64,000 nucleotides of DNA from Polyporus tsugae (taxonomy: Eukaryota > Basidiomycota > Agaricomycetes > Polyporales > Polyporaceae): contig JAHRBS010000002.1 of assembly GCA_024305745.1 (NCBI GenBank), forward strand, positions 1,550,001-1,614,000. The letters are read 5' to 3'. Position 1 is the stretch's first letter. Each line of letters starts with the position of its first letter. Below the pieces are notes generated by a model, which made no database searches, was not told the origin of the DNA, and saw only the letters and a list, made by a program, of their open reading frames with translations. This document shows, in pieces, positions 35,380-46,020 of the stretch. Made by a program: the position numbers and the translations under genes.

Positions 35380-37404
35380 GTTGTGTACCACGAGTGTCGA
35401 GGGCTTGAGTAGGTAACAGAACGGTTGCCTGTTGGTCTGGATCGAGAGTCATGCAGACCCTCTTATACTTTGGCTGCCAGGCGTTTGTCCGTGGCTCACG
35501 ATGGTCCACTTTGACTTCTGTCGCATAGAGGAGCCGGCATAGCTGGCGCAGTGAGAACGAGCTGGAGTAAACGCGCCAATGCTCCACCGCCGCTGTCGCC
35601 CTCCGGGATTGCAGGCGAGCGAGAACTGTGGAAAACGCTCGAAACGCTGGGTGGTTTGGAATAGGCAGTGTGTGGGTAGGATTGTAGCCACCGTTAATGC
35701 CGACCCTAATCGGATGATCGGAGCCCAGGAGCGTCTCGGGCCGTGACTTGACTGTTCGTTTTAGGTAGAGCAAGGGTGGCTAGAATATACTGCACCCGAG
35801 AAGAAGCAGACTAGAAAGAGGAGGCATAGAGCCGTGAAAAGAGAAGGTCAGTTAACTGAGAGTCAGAATCGGGGGATTGACAGGCTTACTGTGGATGGAG
35901 GACCACGGCCACTGGTCGGACCTACGAGCTTCGAAGTGGTACTGCCGGCTTCTACACCACAAGCGTTCCGATGAAACGAACCCTCATGTTGACACAACTT
36001 GATTGAATTTAATCAATTCCGCCTCAAACGAGACTCGAATAAGGGAAGAACGGCCTCATGCTAGCACCTCCTCTTGCCGAGGCCCCTCGACGTCAGCATC
36101 TTGAAAGGGACGTTCAGTCGGCGGCCATTGACGCTCGCATAAAACATCACAGGTTGTCGGTGATTGGTTGTCAGTGTAGTTTCCGATGGAGCCACCGGAA
36201 TCCGGAGCCATCGTTTCAAGGGAGCGCTATGAGGTCCGTGATGGAATGGCGGCATTCGCCACCCAACAGCACCAGCACAACTCCTTTGTTGGCTTTGCCG
36301 CCAAGTCCGCGTCCGCGTCCGCGTCCCAGAGCTGGCAGGCTATGCATATCTGTTGTCACCTCCGATAATCAGTATCGTTCAACAGCCACGGCGCACTGCA
36401 TACGAACCTCAGTAAATGTTGTTTTGTTCACAAATCAGTCTGTGCACGTCATGAATGAGATCTTCAGAATCAAGGTCCTCGTGAAGAAGCGCTCCAAGTC
36501 GACGTCGCGCTTCATCGTCTCCACGGCCGCCTCCTCGATAATATTTGTTTCAAACCTCCCCTTTCACACCACGTACCCCAAAGCATCATACTGCACTTAC
36601 AGTATAGGTCAGCGTGTAACCATAGACTCACAACCAGTCTCCATAATACATCGATGTGCTTGAGCAGTGCCACTTAATCCGAGAGGTTTTTGTGGAGGAT
36701 CGGCCCAGTGCTGTGGGTGGGGATACGGTGGCTTGGTATATGATTAGCTTGTCAGACCAAAGCGTCTGGAGTCGATACTAGCGCAGTCATGGATACTTAA
36801 CACTCACAGAGAGAGACTGGGAGGGAGCAAGTCGGAAGACAAACGACTGCTTAACCGCGGCTATCACTGCGTCGCCTGTTGGTGCGCGAGAGCGCCTGTG
36901 TGGTGCTGCCGCTCGCGTGGCTCGGTTTCGGGTTTCCTCGGGAGGACCATTTGTACCGCGAGCACGTCGATATCTCAATTGTGAAGCCGCCGCACGGACC
37001 GCCATTATCCTCATCCGCCACAGCCGAGTGCCAGCACTTTTGCTCCCTGCCAGCACTTACGTATGCCTGCTGCTGTCGTTACAGTCTTCCGTTACTTATC
37101 GTATTCGGCCGACGGCGGCTGCTTTGCTTCGCACCACAAAAGGTGTAACTAGCATCGCAGTCTCGGTAGAGTACTCCAATTCGACTATATTGAGAAGAGA
37201 TTGATCAGAGGCGGTTTCTGTTCGAAGCGTCGTGCAGACATTCTGTTAGGTAATCTTGCATGCCATTGACTCATGCGACCTCTGCAGCTTCAAGCACCGA
37301 CTCCGCCCTACTTACTTATACATCCACTGCGGCGCATCTATGTTCAACTTCGTCTTATCCCCCGCCTCCTCTCCCTCTCCATCCGCCTGTTCCGAACGCC
37401 CTCC
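35380..37404. other. Intergenic: thaumatin promoter, spacer and upstream of MFS copy B
   Basis: About 2 kb. A TATA-like AAGTATAAG on the minus strand near 35460-35468 is about 85 bp from the thaumatin start. The middle (36058-36663) has an open frame on + and scattered frames on -, with no recognisable domain. From about 37060 the sequence matches the upstream region of MFS copy A. Confidence 0.45.
37315..37321 (+). promoter_or_regulatory. TATA-like box of MFS copy B
   Basis: CTTATAC about 85-90 bp upstream of the ATG at 37405, preceded by CTCCGCCCTACTTA. Copy B carries a 4-bp duplication (ACTT) relative to copy A just before the box. Confidence 0.5.
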
Positions 37405-39454
37405 ATGACTGCACGACATGCTGAGGCCGATGAGGAGACCCCGCTCTTGCGCTCAGAGGACCGCAAGCCCGATAAGACGCCTATCCCTTGGGCCCAGTTC
37501 ACCATTCTCCTCATCTGCCAGCTCGCAGAGCCCCTCACCAGTCAAGTCATCAACCCTTTCGCCCCGGAGGTAACCGTCATATCCATGTCTTCTGTTAGGT
37601 GCAAATTCACTGAGCCGAGGGTCTAGCTCATCCGTAGCCTTGGGATCACTCACGGAGACGAAACAAAAGTCGGATACTATGTTGGCGTCATGGTACGTAT
37701 CAGCCCTTTAATCGGTGTGCGGGAGCCTGCTGCTCTTGTGTGGATGCATCAGCTGGAAGATCCCCGCGCCTTGCGGGGAAACCTTGCTCTTCCAGCCCGG
37801 AACCTGTCGTACTAGTCTGGAACCGACTCTCAGCTCTCAGGATCGCTTTGTTCGACGCCGATCTTTCGTTTCAGTCTATGTACTGACATCGTCTTTCAGC
37901 AATCCATCTTTTACGCCACACAGGCTATCACCGTCATGCATTGGAGTAGGATTTCCGACCACGTTGGCCGCAAGCCCGTATTCATGACCGGCTTGATGGG
38001 GTTGTCATTATCCATGTATTGCTTTGGTTTATCCCGGACGTTCTGGGGGGCTGTCATCAGGTAAACGTTTCTCATGATTGCGGCCCGGTGTTGGGTGCTA
38101 ATATTTTTCGCTTATCTATAGTCGAAGCTTGAATGGCGCCTTGAATGGCAACATCGGTGTCATGAAGAGTATGTTAGCTGAGATCACAGACTCTACGAAC
38201 ATCGCGCAGGCATATGCATTCATGCCTATCGCATGGTCGACTGGTGCGACCCTTGGGTGAGTAGTGATATAGCAGTCCATGTATGCGCCCTGACCTGTCC
38301 CCCCTTGAGTCCTGCAATTGGCGGTACCCTGTCCCACCCAGCAGAGCGCCACCCTGACATCTTCGGACAGTCTGAGTTCTTGAAGAAATATCCTTATTTC
38401 CTTGCATGTTCTATCCCCGCAACCTTCTCTATGCTCGCCTGTTTCATCACCCTGTTCTTCCTCAAAGAGGCAAGTCGAGCCCGTGGGCACATTCCGTCGT
38501 TCCCGACTTACGATATTCGTGTCTGTTTCAGACAGTGCGGAAGCCCGTATCCCTGCGTACACTCCTCCGCTTGTCGCCCAAGGAGGTCGCCATCGAATCA
38601 TCTGACTCGACCGTGGTGAACGTGCCTACCGCCGATGACAAGTCTGGCCCGCTTCCTCTCAAGAAGCTCCTCGTGCCCCGCGTGATCATCCCCGCCGCGA
38701 ACTACGCGTTCCTTGCGATCGTCGACATCACTCTCCGTGCCATCCAACCCGTATTCTACGCGACCCCCATTGCGTTGGGCGGCCTCGGACTGAACCCCCA
38801 GGAAATCGGCTGGATCCTGTCGGTGTATGGGGTCATCAACGGCTTTATACAGCTCTCACTCTTCAGTCGCGCGAACGACCGTTTCGGCTCGAAGCGAGTG
38901 TACCTGACAGGCATTGCGATGGCTGTCCCGGTGTTTGCGCTGTTCCCGGTCATCAACGATATCGCGCGGCTCGAGGGCATGGTCCCGATGGTCTGGGGGC
39001 TGGTTATCGGCCAGGCGCTGCTCTCGATCGCCATCAATTTCTCGTACGGTTAGTACTCGACTCCTCAAAGCCCACCGTGTTTTCTTGAGTTCAGTCTGAC
39101 ACCGAAATCAATTCCCCAGGAGCCATCTTCATCTTCATCACCGCCTCGGCGCCGAACAAGGCCTCGCTCGGGTCGGTGAACGGCATGGCACAGCTGCTCG
39201 TCTCGATCACGCGTGCCATCGGGCCGGCGACCGCCAACTCGCTCTTCTCGCTCTCGATCGACCAGGAGCACCACTACATGGGCGGCCGCTTCGTCTACTA
39301 CGCGCTGTCGATCATCGTGCTCGTTGCGTTCTGGGTGGGCACGCTGCTCCCCACGGATTCGAGGTACGATTTGGAGGACAACCTGAAGAGCTCGTCGCCT
39401 TCAAGTTCGTCCTCATCGTCATCGTCATCGTCGTCATTCTCATCACGGCGGTGA
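37405..39454 (+). CDS. MFS transporter, ZIFL/YCR023C-like (copy B)
   Basis: Paralogue of the gene at 28507-30561 with the same exon structure. Starts MTARHAEADEETPLL, keeps the EETPLL motif, and reads through LAEPLTSQVINPFAPE, LIRSLGITHGDETKVGYYVGVM, WSRISDHVGRKPVFMTGLM, SLNGALNGNIGVMKSMLAEI, FLACSIPATFSMLACF, VPRVIIPAANYAFLAIVDI, GLNPQEIGWILSVYG and MGGRFVYYALSIIVLVAFW. No stop or frame break was found, so both copies seem functional. It differs from copy A mainly in the N-terminal tail, the central loop and the C-terminal Ser run, which is longer here. The protein around the fourth and fifth spans is identical to copy A. Substrate unknown. Confidence 0.88.
39393..39450 (+). repeat. TCG/TCA-type trinucleotide repeat coding a Ser run
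   Basis: The end of MFS copy B is a Ser-coding microsatellite (mostly TCG, TCA and TCC units) giving a run of about 12 Ser. Copy A has a shorter run at the same place. Slippage in the cytosolic tail is the simple explanation. Confidence 0.7.
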
Positions 39455-40148
39455 TGCTCGGAATTTCGTGCATTTCCGACTTGCATTTTGCATTGACATC
39501 CTCATCCTCATGGACATGTATGATTCTTCACGACGCCCTCACGAGCGCTGTGTTCGTACCACCACAGAGACTACACTCCCCGCATTCCCGAACCTCCGTC
39601 CCCATTAGTTCGTTCCGATACTCAAAAGCAGCCTATCCGCGTTGCATCCAAGCAGAGGTTTCATAGGTTTGTTGCCGTACGGGTTAGATGGCATTGTCGT
39701 TCGAAGCATTGTATCACTAGTCATATCTAGACCATAGTTCACGTACATGTCTGTCTTCCGCTGTTTACGCGTACTATAGTTCGGCGGACACAGGGTGTTC
39801 GACAGAAGGTCCAGCTACTAACCACTTCACCAAGCCGACCACATCTGAGTCCAACAACTGTTTAACGTTTATATGTGGAAGACTGGTTGTACATACATGC
39901 ATGTAATGCTAGTGTGTTGATACATACAAAAGGGCCGAGGTACAAAGTAGAACAATATGATAAGCAGATTAGCGACTGTCCGGCGTCCAGTTACGATAGC
40001 AATGTTTCGTGGAGCAGAGCAAATCGTGTCAATCCTGTCAGTATTCCAATCCTAGATGTGGTGTCAGAAAGTGTGCATGGGTGGTGATAAGCAAATATAG
40101 GCGGGCTGAGAGCGGAAGCAAGATCGTTGCTATAAGTTCATAGGCTGT
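39455..40148. other. Convergent 3' flanks of MFS copy B and the metacaspase
   Basis: About 690 bp. The first 110 bp belong to the duplicated arm; the remainder is AT-richer unique sequence with no recognisable gene. Confidence 0.45.
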
Positions 40149-42288
40149 TCAAGGTCCTGGGAAACGCGGGATCAGCCAATAGGACATGGGCACGATGGCA
40201 AGGGCAGCAAAACATACAAGTCGACACTGGCCGCCAAGCTGGGGAGCCGGAACGTCGCCGTAGTCGTAGAGGTCGAGTGGGTGCAGCTGGTCTCGGGCAC
40301 TTGCGTCTGCTTCAAGTTGTGTCTCGCTGTCGGAGTCCGCGAGCGTGCTGCTATCCTCCGAGGCCGGGTGCTTGCGCTTCCAGCTCTCTTTGCGCTTCTT
40401 GCTCCATTCGTGGGTCTTCTGCGCGTGCTCGTACATCTTGTCGCTAACCAGCGTCGTTAGTCTCTAGCACCCGAGGTCCGTGAAATTCGACTTACGTCAG
40501 ATCTCGTATGAAGCCGCCGATGGGCTGGTGAGGTTCCCGTCCTGCAGTAATTTGATGCAGAAGTCAGGTACCGTTTTTGCACATTCAGGAAACATTACGC
40601 ACGAAGGATAGCGATGAGCCATTGAGTAAACGAGCTTTTCTTCGACTCCCATGTGCGCTGAGCGTCTTGACAGGAGGAGATAGACAACTGCACCAGCGTC
40701 AGCCACCATGAGCAAAGACGCGCGCACGGAACAACATACCACCGTAGCGCTGCGAAGGGGGTTCTCCCCAGGGTCGCAAAAGCCGTTGCACGACCGCAGA
40801 GAGACCGGCGAAGCGCAGCGCTCTCCACCCAGGACGCCCGAACCCTCGGCGAGCGAGTCGATGGACAGTCCCAGCACCCCGTTCTCCCTCACCCGTGCCA
40901 GGCTCGGGGCGCGTCCGACCTGGATGGACGCGTGCCTGCTCTGCACGGAGAACTGGCGCCGCTTGCCGTCGTTGATGTCGCTGACGCCGACGGAGGTGTC
41001 CGTCACCTCCATCTCGGTTTCGCTCACGCGGTGGCGTTGGTATATCCGGATGCTACATGACGACCCCTCTGTCGGCGATGCTTCAGCACTTCGCTCGAGG
41101 GTAAGGGAAGGGCAGGTCTGCCGGTATACTTACCTCGGCTGAGAGGGGAAGACGGGCCACCATTGCTATCTGGATGGGCGTGCTTCCTGGTAATGACCTT
41201 GACGTCAGCTTGGCTCATCCCTGAATAGACAGTTAGCATTTCATAGTCAGCTTTAACGGGAGCCTATCCTGTATGCGATATATGTACTCACGCTGCCCAT
41301 CCTTTCGATGAACGCCCTGCCACAGGGTCTTGTACCTACGGTAACCCTGGATGGTCCGGGGGTTGTAGATGTTGTTGCACAGATAATGGTCGAGATCAAG
41401 CAGGGTCCCCGAATGGCACGAATCGAAGATCGCGGTGAGGTGCGCGCCGACTTGCAGGGGTTCCACGAGTATCTTGCGAAGCTTGTTGTCGATGATCATG
41501 CGCTTCTCCATTTCCCTCCGATAAGGCACGCGTCCCGTCTCGTCCTGTGTCAGGTTCAGACGGATCTCGTGATGATCGACGGGAACTATGACTGCGTCAA
41601 GACACACACGACAGACTGTCAGAGCCCGAGGATGCTTCCGGATATCCCGAAACAGCACACTTACACTCGTCAAACCCATCGTCCTCCTCCTGCTTGTTGG
41701 GATCTTGCTCTTCTACTTCTACTTGACCGGAGTGCCCAGAATCTATGGCAACTAATATCAGCGATCATACCACATGGCTGGGGCAAAGGAGAACGCAGGG
41801 TAGAGAGAACGCAGAGGAGGGACGAACGGACGTACAGAAGAAGACGAAACGACTTCCGCTTTGTGCACCCTCCACCAGTTTCCGGATTTGCTGCAACTAT
41901 GAAAGGTAGTACGTTGGCTCGTCGATACGGAGGTGCGGATGGCATGGGGAAAGCACTCACGATGTTGGCTCGGGTTGGTTGGAGAGCTACATCAACGCTC
42001 TCGTTGTCGAGCATCATAACGATGTTCTCCGGCAGGTACTCATACTTGCCTATGCACCAACGTTCAGATAACAAACCGACAGGGTAAAAACCTGAACTAC
42101 GCACTGATGAGGAGGGCCCTGAAATCCTTCGTGTCGTCCTGGGCTCGACGCAAAAGGGGGTAATCCGACTCCGTGTCTGCATGGGTGTAGTTGATTCCGA
42201 TGAGGAGGGCACGCTTGAGCGGCGCAGGGGTAGAGAGGCTCTGAGGCGTTGAGCGACGCCGGTAGAAAGACGGCCCGATCTTGACCAT
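40149..42288 (-). CDS. Type I-like metacaspase (Arg/Lys-specific cysteine protease, family C14B)
   Basis: Calcium-dependent protease of the caspase fold, involved in protein quality control and cell death. Starts MVKIGPSFYRRRS at 42288, followed by KRALLIGINYTHAD. In-phase exons give NIVMMLDNESVDV, RANILQQIRKLVEGAQSGSR, the catalytic His block FVFFYSGHSGQ, a short acidic loop, DDGFDE, PVDHHEIRLNL, and the catalytic Cys block LTAIFDSCHSGTLLDLDHY. An approximately 60-residue Ser-rich insert (RKRRQFSVQSRHASIQVGR to SLRSCNGFCDPGE) separates the p20 and p10 parts. Then SISSCQDAQRTWESKKSSFTQWL and a basic C-terminal helix follow. The last exon (to 40149) ends in a hydrophobic segment and is the least certain part. 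There is no Pro/Gln-rich prodomain of the yeast Mca1 kind. Confidence 0.88.
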
Positions 42289-43601
42289 CTGGAGTGACTA
42301 CTGAGGTAGAGGAGTCTAATTGAGCATGGCCGAGGGGGAGAGGACGTTAAATAGCCTCGTCGAAGGACTGATGGTCGAGGTCAAGGCAGAGCGAGTGAAG
42401 CAGTGACCGGTAACTGATGGGGACTGTTCACCGCTGTGCTATCCGAGTCGGAAATGAGCAGCGAGGAGGATGAGGGTCCCAGGAGGAGAATTTCTGGGGG
42501 TGGAACTGACTGTCAAGCGATGGGACAGACAGCTGGCGGAAGAAGAGGATGGAACGGGTCGGAAACAAGAGCTGGAGACGTTATTAAGTATTAAAGTAAT
42601 GTCAGAGCCATGGTCAATGGCCGTCATCAATCAATCTCTACGCGCTAGCCACAGTCGGTCTCTGCCATCGTTTCAGCGAAACAGCTTTCTCGCAGCACTC
42701 TCATCAGGGATACTTATTTACTCTAGCCCATCTTCATCTCACCACCTCAAGCCTCAGCCCGCATAAGGTAACGCTACCAAGTACATCTCTACAAGTCGAA
42801 ACAGATACGCTCGCCCACTTGCTACTACAAGACGAGGTTAATTATAAATGCCACCCGGACCCTCAAAGATTCGAACTCGCCGGAGGGCCGGACAGAAGGC
42901 GGTTATCGAAGCTGCTCCAACATGATCATAGTGTTTATGAGGTCTTTGACTACATGATTCTCCTCCGGGGGTTGCTCCCCGAGACACAAGTGGCCCTTGA
43001 ACGGCCCCCGGGCCCACAGAGCTAATCCCAAACACCAACGCTGGGTATACCACCGGTGGTTGTGTAGTCCGGCAAAATACAGCAACAGCTAGGTGGCCGT
43101 TCGACACAGCCCTGCCCCGCAACGATCTGCGAGGAGGAGGCTATGTATGATAGCGCCGTCAGTGTCAACCAAGACGGAATAGAACGATATCGTATTACAG
43201 TACAACTCTGTACAAGCGCGATAGATGTCGGTATGAATGTAATGCCTAACGTCTACAGTGGTGCGTGCGTTTGGAACCTACGAATCGGGATGCGGTGTAT
43301 AACGTATATGTATGTATGTTGTGCTTGTGCCGAGACAGAGACAGCGAGGGGAACTTGGACGGACTGAGAAAACGGGGGACAGGGACGACGATGAGCATGA
43401 TTCGCAAAAGTACATTGTTGCATGGATGTATAGAGGCCAATGGTGGGGGATTACCGATTCGACAGGGTAGTTGGAAGAGGCGCGTCATGACGTGGCACGT
43501 AACATACGTAGGGAGATAAGTCGACGTGGGTACTAGTCCTTCGATTAGCGTACCACCAGTAGAGTCCGGAATACCCACTAGTAGTGACAGTGGCGCGGCG
43601 T
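42289..43601. other. Intergenic between metacaspase and SPT2
   Basis: About 1.3 kb. Short frames at 42470-42766 and 42819-43025 on + and 42838-43122 on - have no domains. GAGTTCGAATC on the minus strand near 42867 resembles a tRNA B box, but no cloverleaf folds. Confidence 0.45.
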
Positions 43602-45043
43602 TCAGTAGTTGCCGCGCTTCTCCTTCTCCTTCCGCTTGCGCTTCTTCTCATCCTCGCGGCGCTTCTCCTCTTGCAGGGCAAGCTCGTCCTCTTTCTTGGC
43701 AATCCGGGTGCTACGACGAGTCGTCCCATGGTGTGAACGCAGGTTTCCACAAGTTGGGAGGCAAGCAAGACTGACCTGCGCAACTCCTCCCGCTCGACAT
43801 CAAACACATCCGCCTCCATGTCCTCGTCGTCGCTGACAACGTCTCGCTCGATGTACGAAGAGCGGTCCTTCCCGAACAACTTCCAGATCTGGCTGCTGAT
43901 ATCATCCTCGTCATGTCGAGATCCGCTAGGGGCAGGACGCCGCTTCGCAGGAGGCGGGGAGGCGCTGAGGGATGGCGAACGTCGTTTCTTCGGGATCGAG
44001 CGGCTCGCAGAGATCGACGAAGACGTCTTGGGGAAAGTAGGAGTGCGAGAGCCGCTTGCCGCAGGTTTGGCGCTTGCTGCTTTGGAAACGGGGGGCCTTG
44101 ACGCACTGCCGACCTTCGCCGATGCTGCGGCACTGGATTTAGAAGCAGGAGTGGACTTCGAGATGGATTTCGGTGGCGCAGAGGAAACAGGGCGGGGCGA
44201 CGCCGAGCCGCTCCCAGCGACAGCTGGCGTATTGGCACGAGAGGTGGTGGAGGATGCGGCGGGGGCCGATGCCTTCTTCGGAGCGTCTTTCTTCGCCTTC
44301 CCAAACCAATCGTTGAACTCCTTGGCGGACTCGCCATCGAGAACCTTGCCCTGCCGCATCTTTGCGCGGTCAGTCATGATCTCATCGATGGTCCTTGTGT
44401 CCCGTTTGTTCGTGTTCAATTTGATGAGCATCGCCGGCTCCGACTTGAGACGGTCTCGGGTTGACTGCGCCTTGCTCGGGGAACCCTGCGAGGACGACGC
44501 AGAGTTCGTCGTGACGCTGTCGACGGCACCCCCAGGCAGTCGCCTCCCTGGTTTCCTGTATGCGCTCCCGCCCGACGTCCGCTTGCCCGAGCCCCTGCCC
44601 ATGCCGAGCTCCCTCTCCAGCGCCCGCTGCCGCTTCTCCTCGCGCGTGAGAACGTTAGACGGCCCCGGCTCGTCGTTATCCGACGCCGACGAGTGTGTGC
44701 GCTTGCCCGCCCCCGAGACGGGGTAGCCATGCTTGTCCTTCGCCTTCTTCGGCCCATAGAGCAGCGCATCGCGCTCCTGCTCTTGTCTCCGCTGCATCTC
44801 GCGCTCCTTCGCCTGCCGTTCTCGCTCGAGGCGCTCGGCCCTCTCCTGCTCCCGCTTCTGCTCCTCGAGGCGCTTCAGGCGGAGCTTGGCCTCGAGCTCC
44901 CGGTCCTTCTTCTCCTTCTCCTCGATCTCCTTGCGTCTCTGGGCCTCCCGCCGCTGCCGCTCCGCGAGCTGGGACTGGACAGCCTCCTCCGTCCGCCGGG
45001 TATGGGTGGCACCAATGGCCATGAGAGTCTGCCAGCTGGTCAT
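43602..45043 (-). CDS. SPT2: SPT2 chromatin protein
   Basis: Histone H3-H4 binding chromatin protein active during transcription elongation. Start MTSWQTLMAIGATHT at 45043, chosen because upstream in-frame sequence is not conserved-looking. A long Lys/Glu/Arg-rich coiled coil follows (RREAQRRKEIEEKEKKDREL and onward). Then come RALERELGMGRGSGKRTSGG, a Ser/Ala/Pro-rich basic linker, and the conserved C-terminal SPT2 block: SSQIWKLFGKDRSSYIERD, then DDEDMEADVFDVEREEL. One intron near 43775-43715 (GTCAGT donor) joins in phase to STRIAKKEDELALQEEKRR, ending KEKEKRGNY. Composition and C-terminal block are diagnostic. Length is about 490 residues. Confidence 0.88.
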
Positions 45044-46020
45044 GGCGGGCAGCTTCTGAGTCGCTGAGACAGCAAGCTCGGAGTCGCAGAGGGGCTGAGT
45101 GGTCGAGATGGGGGACGAGAGGTCTAAGGCACGTACACAGCCTGAGGTGGAGGAAAGAAGCAAGATGGGATGGATGGATGCCTGCCTCTTGAAGCTGGGG
45201 CTGCCGTCCTGGCACGAGGCCTGTTTGGCTCTATTTGGGCACTGCCACCTTCCCTCCGCCAGGCTGGATAGTACTGAGTACAGTCACGGTACTGTGGCTC
45301 CTTCCTTGTACTGGAATTTCACAATGCATTGAAACCAAACACCATGAGCACTCAGCTTTTGTGTCCGTCATTCCCTTCCCACTTGTATGGTTCCAGCACC
45401 ATTACTGGTTCGGTCCTCCAGACGCAACTTCTCAACGACATTGATCACACGACCACATGTGAGCCTTGGTGAAGTCCATGGTATACCATGCATTAGTATT
45501 TTTCGGACTCCAAACAGTGTTCTCACCCTGAGCGCAGCGACAAAGAGAACCGCGATAAGGCGCATGACGATCTGCATGACGACATCATATAGGTCCGAGA
45601 CTCACCCGTCCGAAGTCCGAACACACAACCAGAATCGTCGCCGCCTTCCCGGTACGCCCACGATCAAGGAACGGTGTGGAATACGTTGGGGGATCCGATT
45701 CCGATAGTACGCGTATACTACATGAACGACGACAACGATAGCAAGACAATGTGAGCGCGACGGAGAGACAAACGAAGTGCAAGGGGCGAATAATACGATG
45801 GTGAGGGACGTTCGCGTGGCGTGGCTCAGTGTTTAAGTCGATTTAGGTGGTGCTATATGGCAAATTAGGTGGGGCTAGGTAGACAAAGGCCTGGTGGGAA
45901 GTCGTACAGTATGGATGGCCGATACATTGCGTACCGTGCAGTCCAGAACGATGGGAGCGCGCAGCGAGACTGACAGTGACACGAACAGACAGACGTAGTA
46001 CGCCTGCTCCGCGCGCGCAA
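45044..46020. other. Intergenic, SPT2 promoter side
   Basis: About 980 bp upstream of SPT2 and downstream of the RRM protein. Nothing recognisable on either strand. Confidence 0.45.

Larger units (their letters stand above)
37060..39565 (+). repeat. Right arm of the inverted segmental duplication
   Basis: Holds MFS copy B with promoter and 3' flank, matching 28390-31000 in opposite orientation. The promoter blocks CTCCGCCCTACTT and TCGGCCGACGGCGGC, all intron positions, and the 3' flank to about 39565 are shared. Confidence 0.85.

Noticed and set aside
36058..36663. 201-codon open frame on + between the thaumatin gene and MFS copy B
   Set aside because: Composition changes abruptly along its length, no domain is visible and no splice partners exist.
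28390..39565. Idea that the inverted repeat with the spacer genes is a transposon with terminal inverted repeats
   Set aside because: The arms are whole host-type genes with introns. No transposase, reverse transcriptase or target-site duplication is visible.
42838..42997. tRNA-like hint: B-box-like GAGTTCGAATC on - with a possible 7-bp acceptor pair
   Set aside because: The T-loop sequence is not adjacent to the acceptor strand, no A box is found, and no anticodon arm folds.
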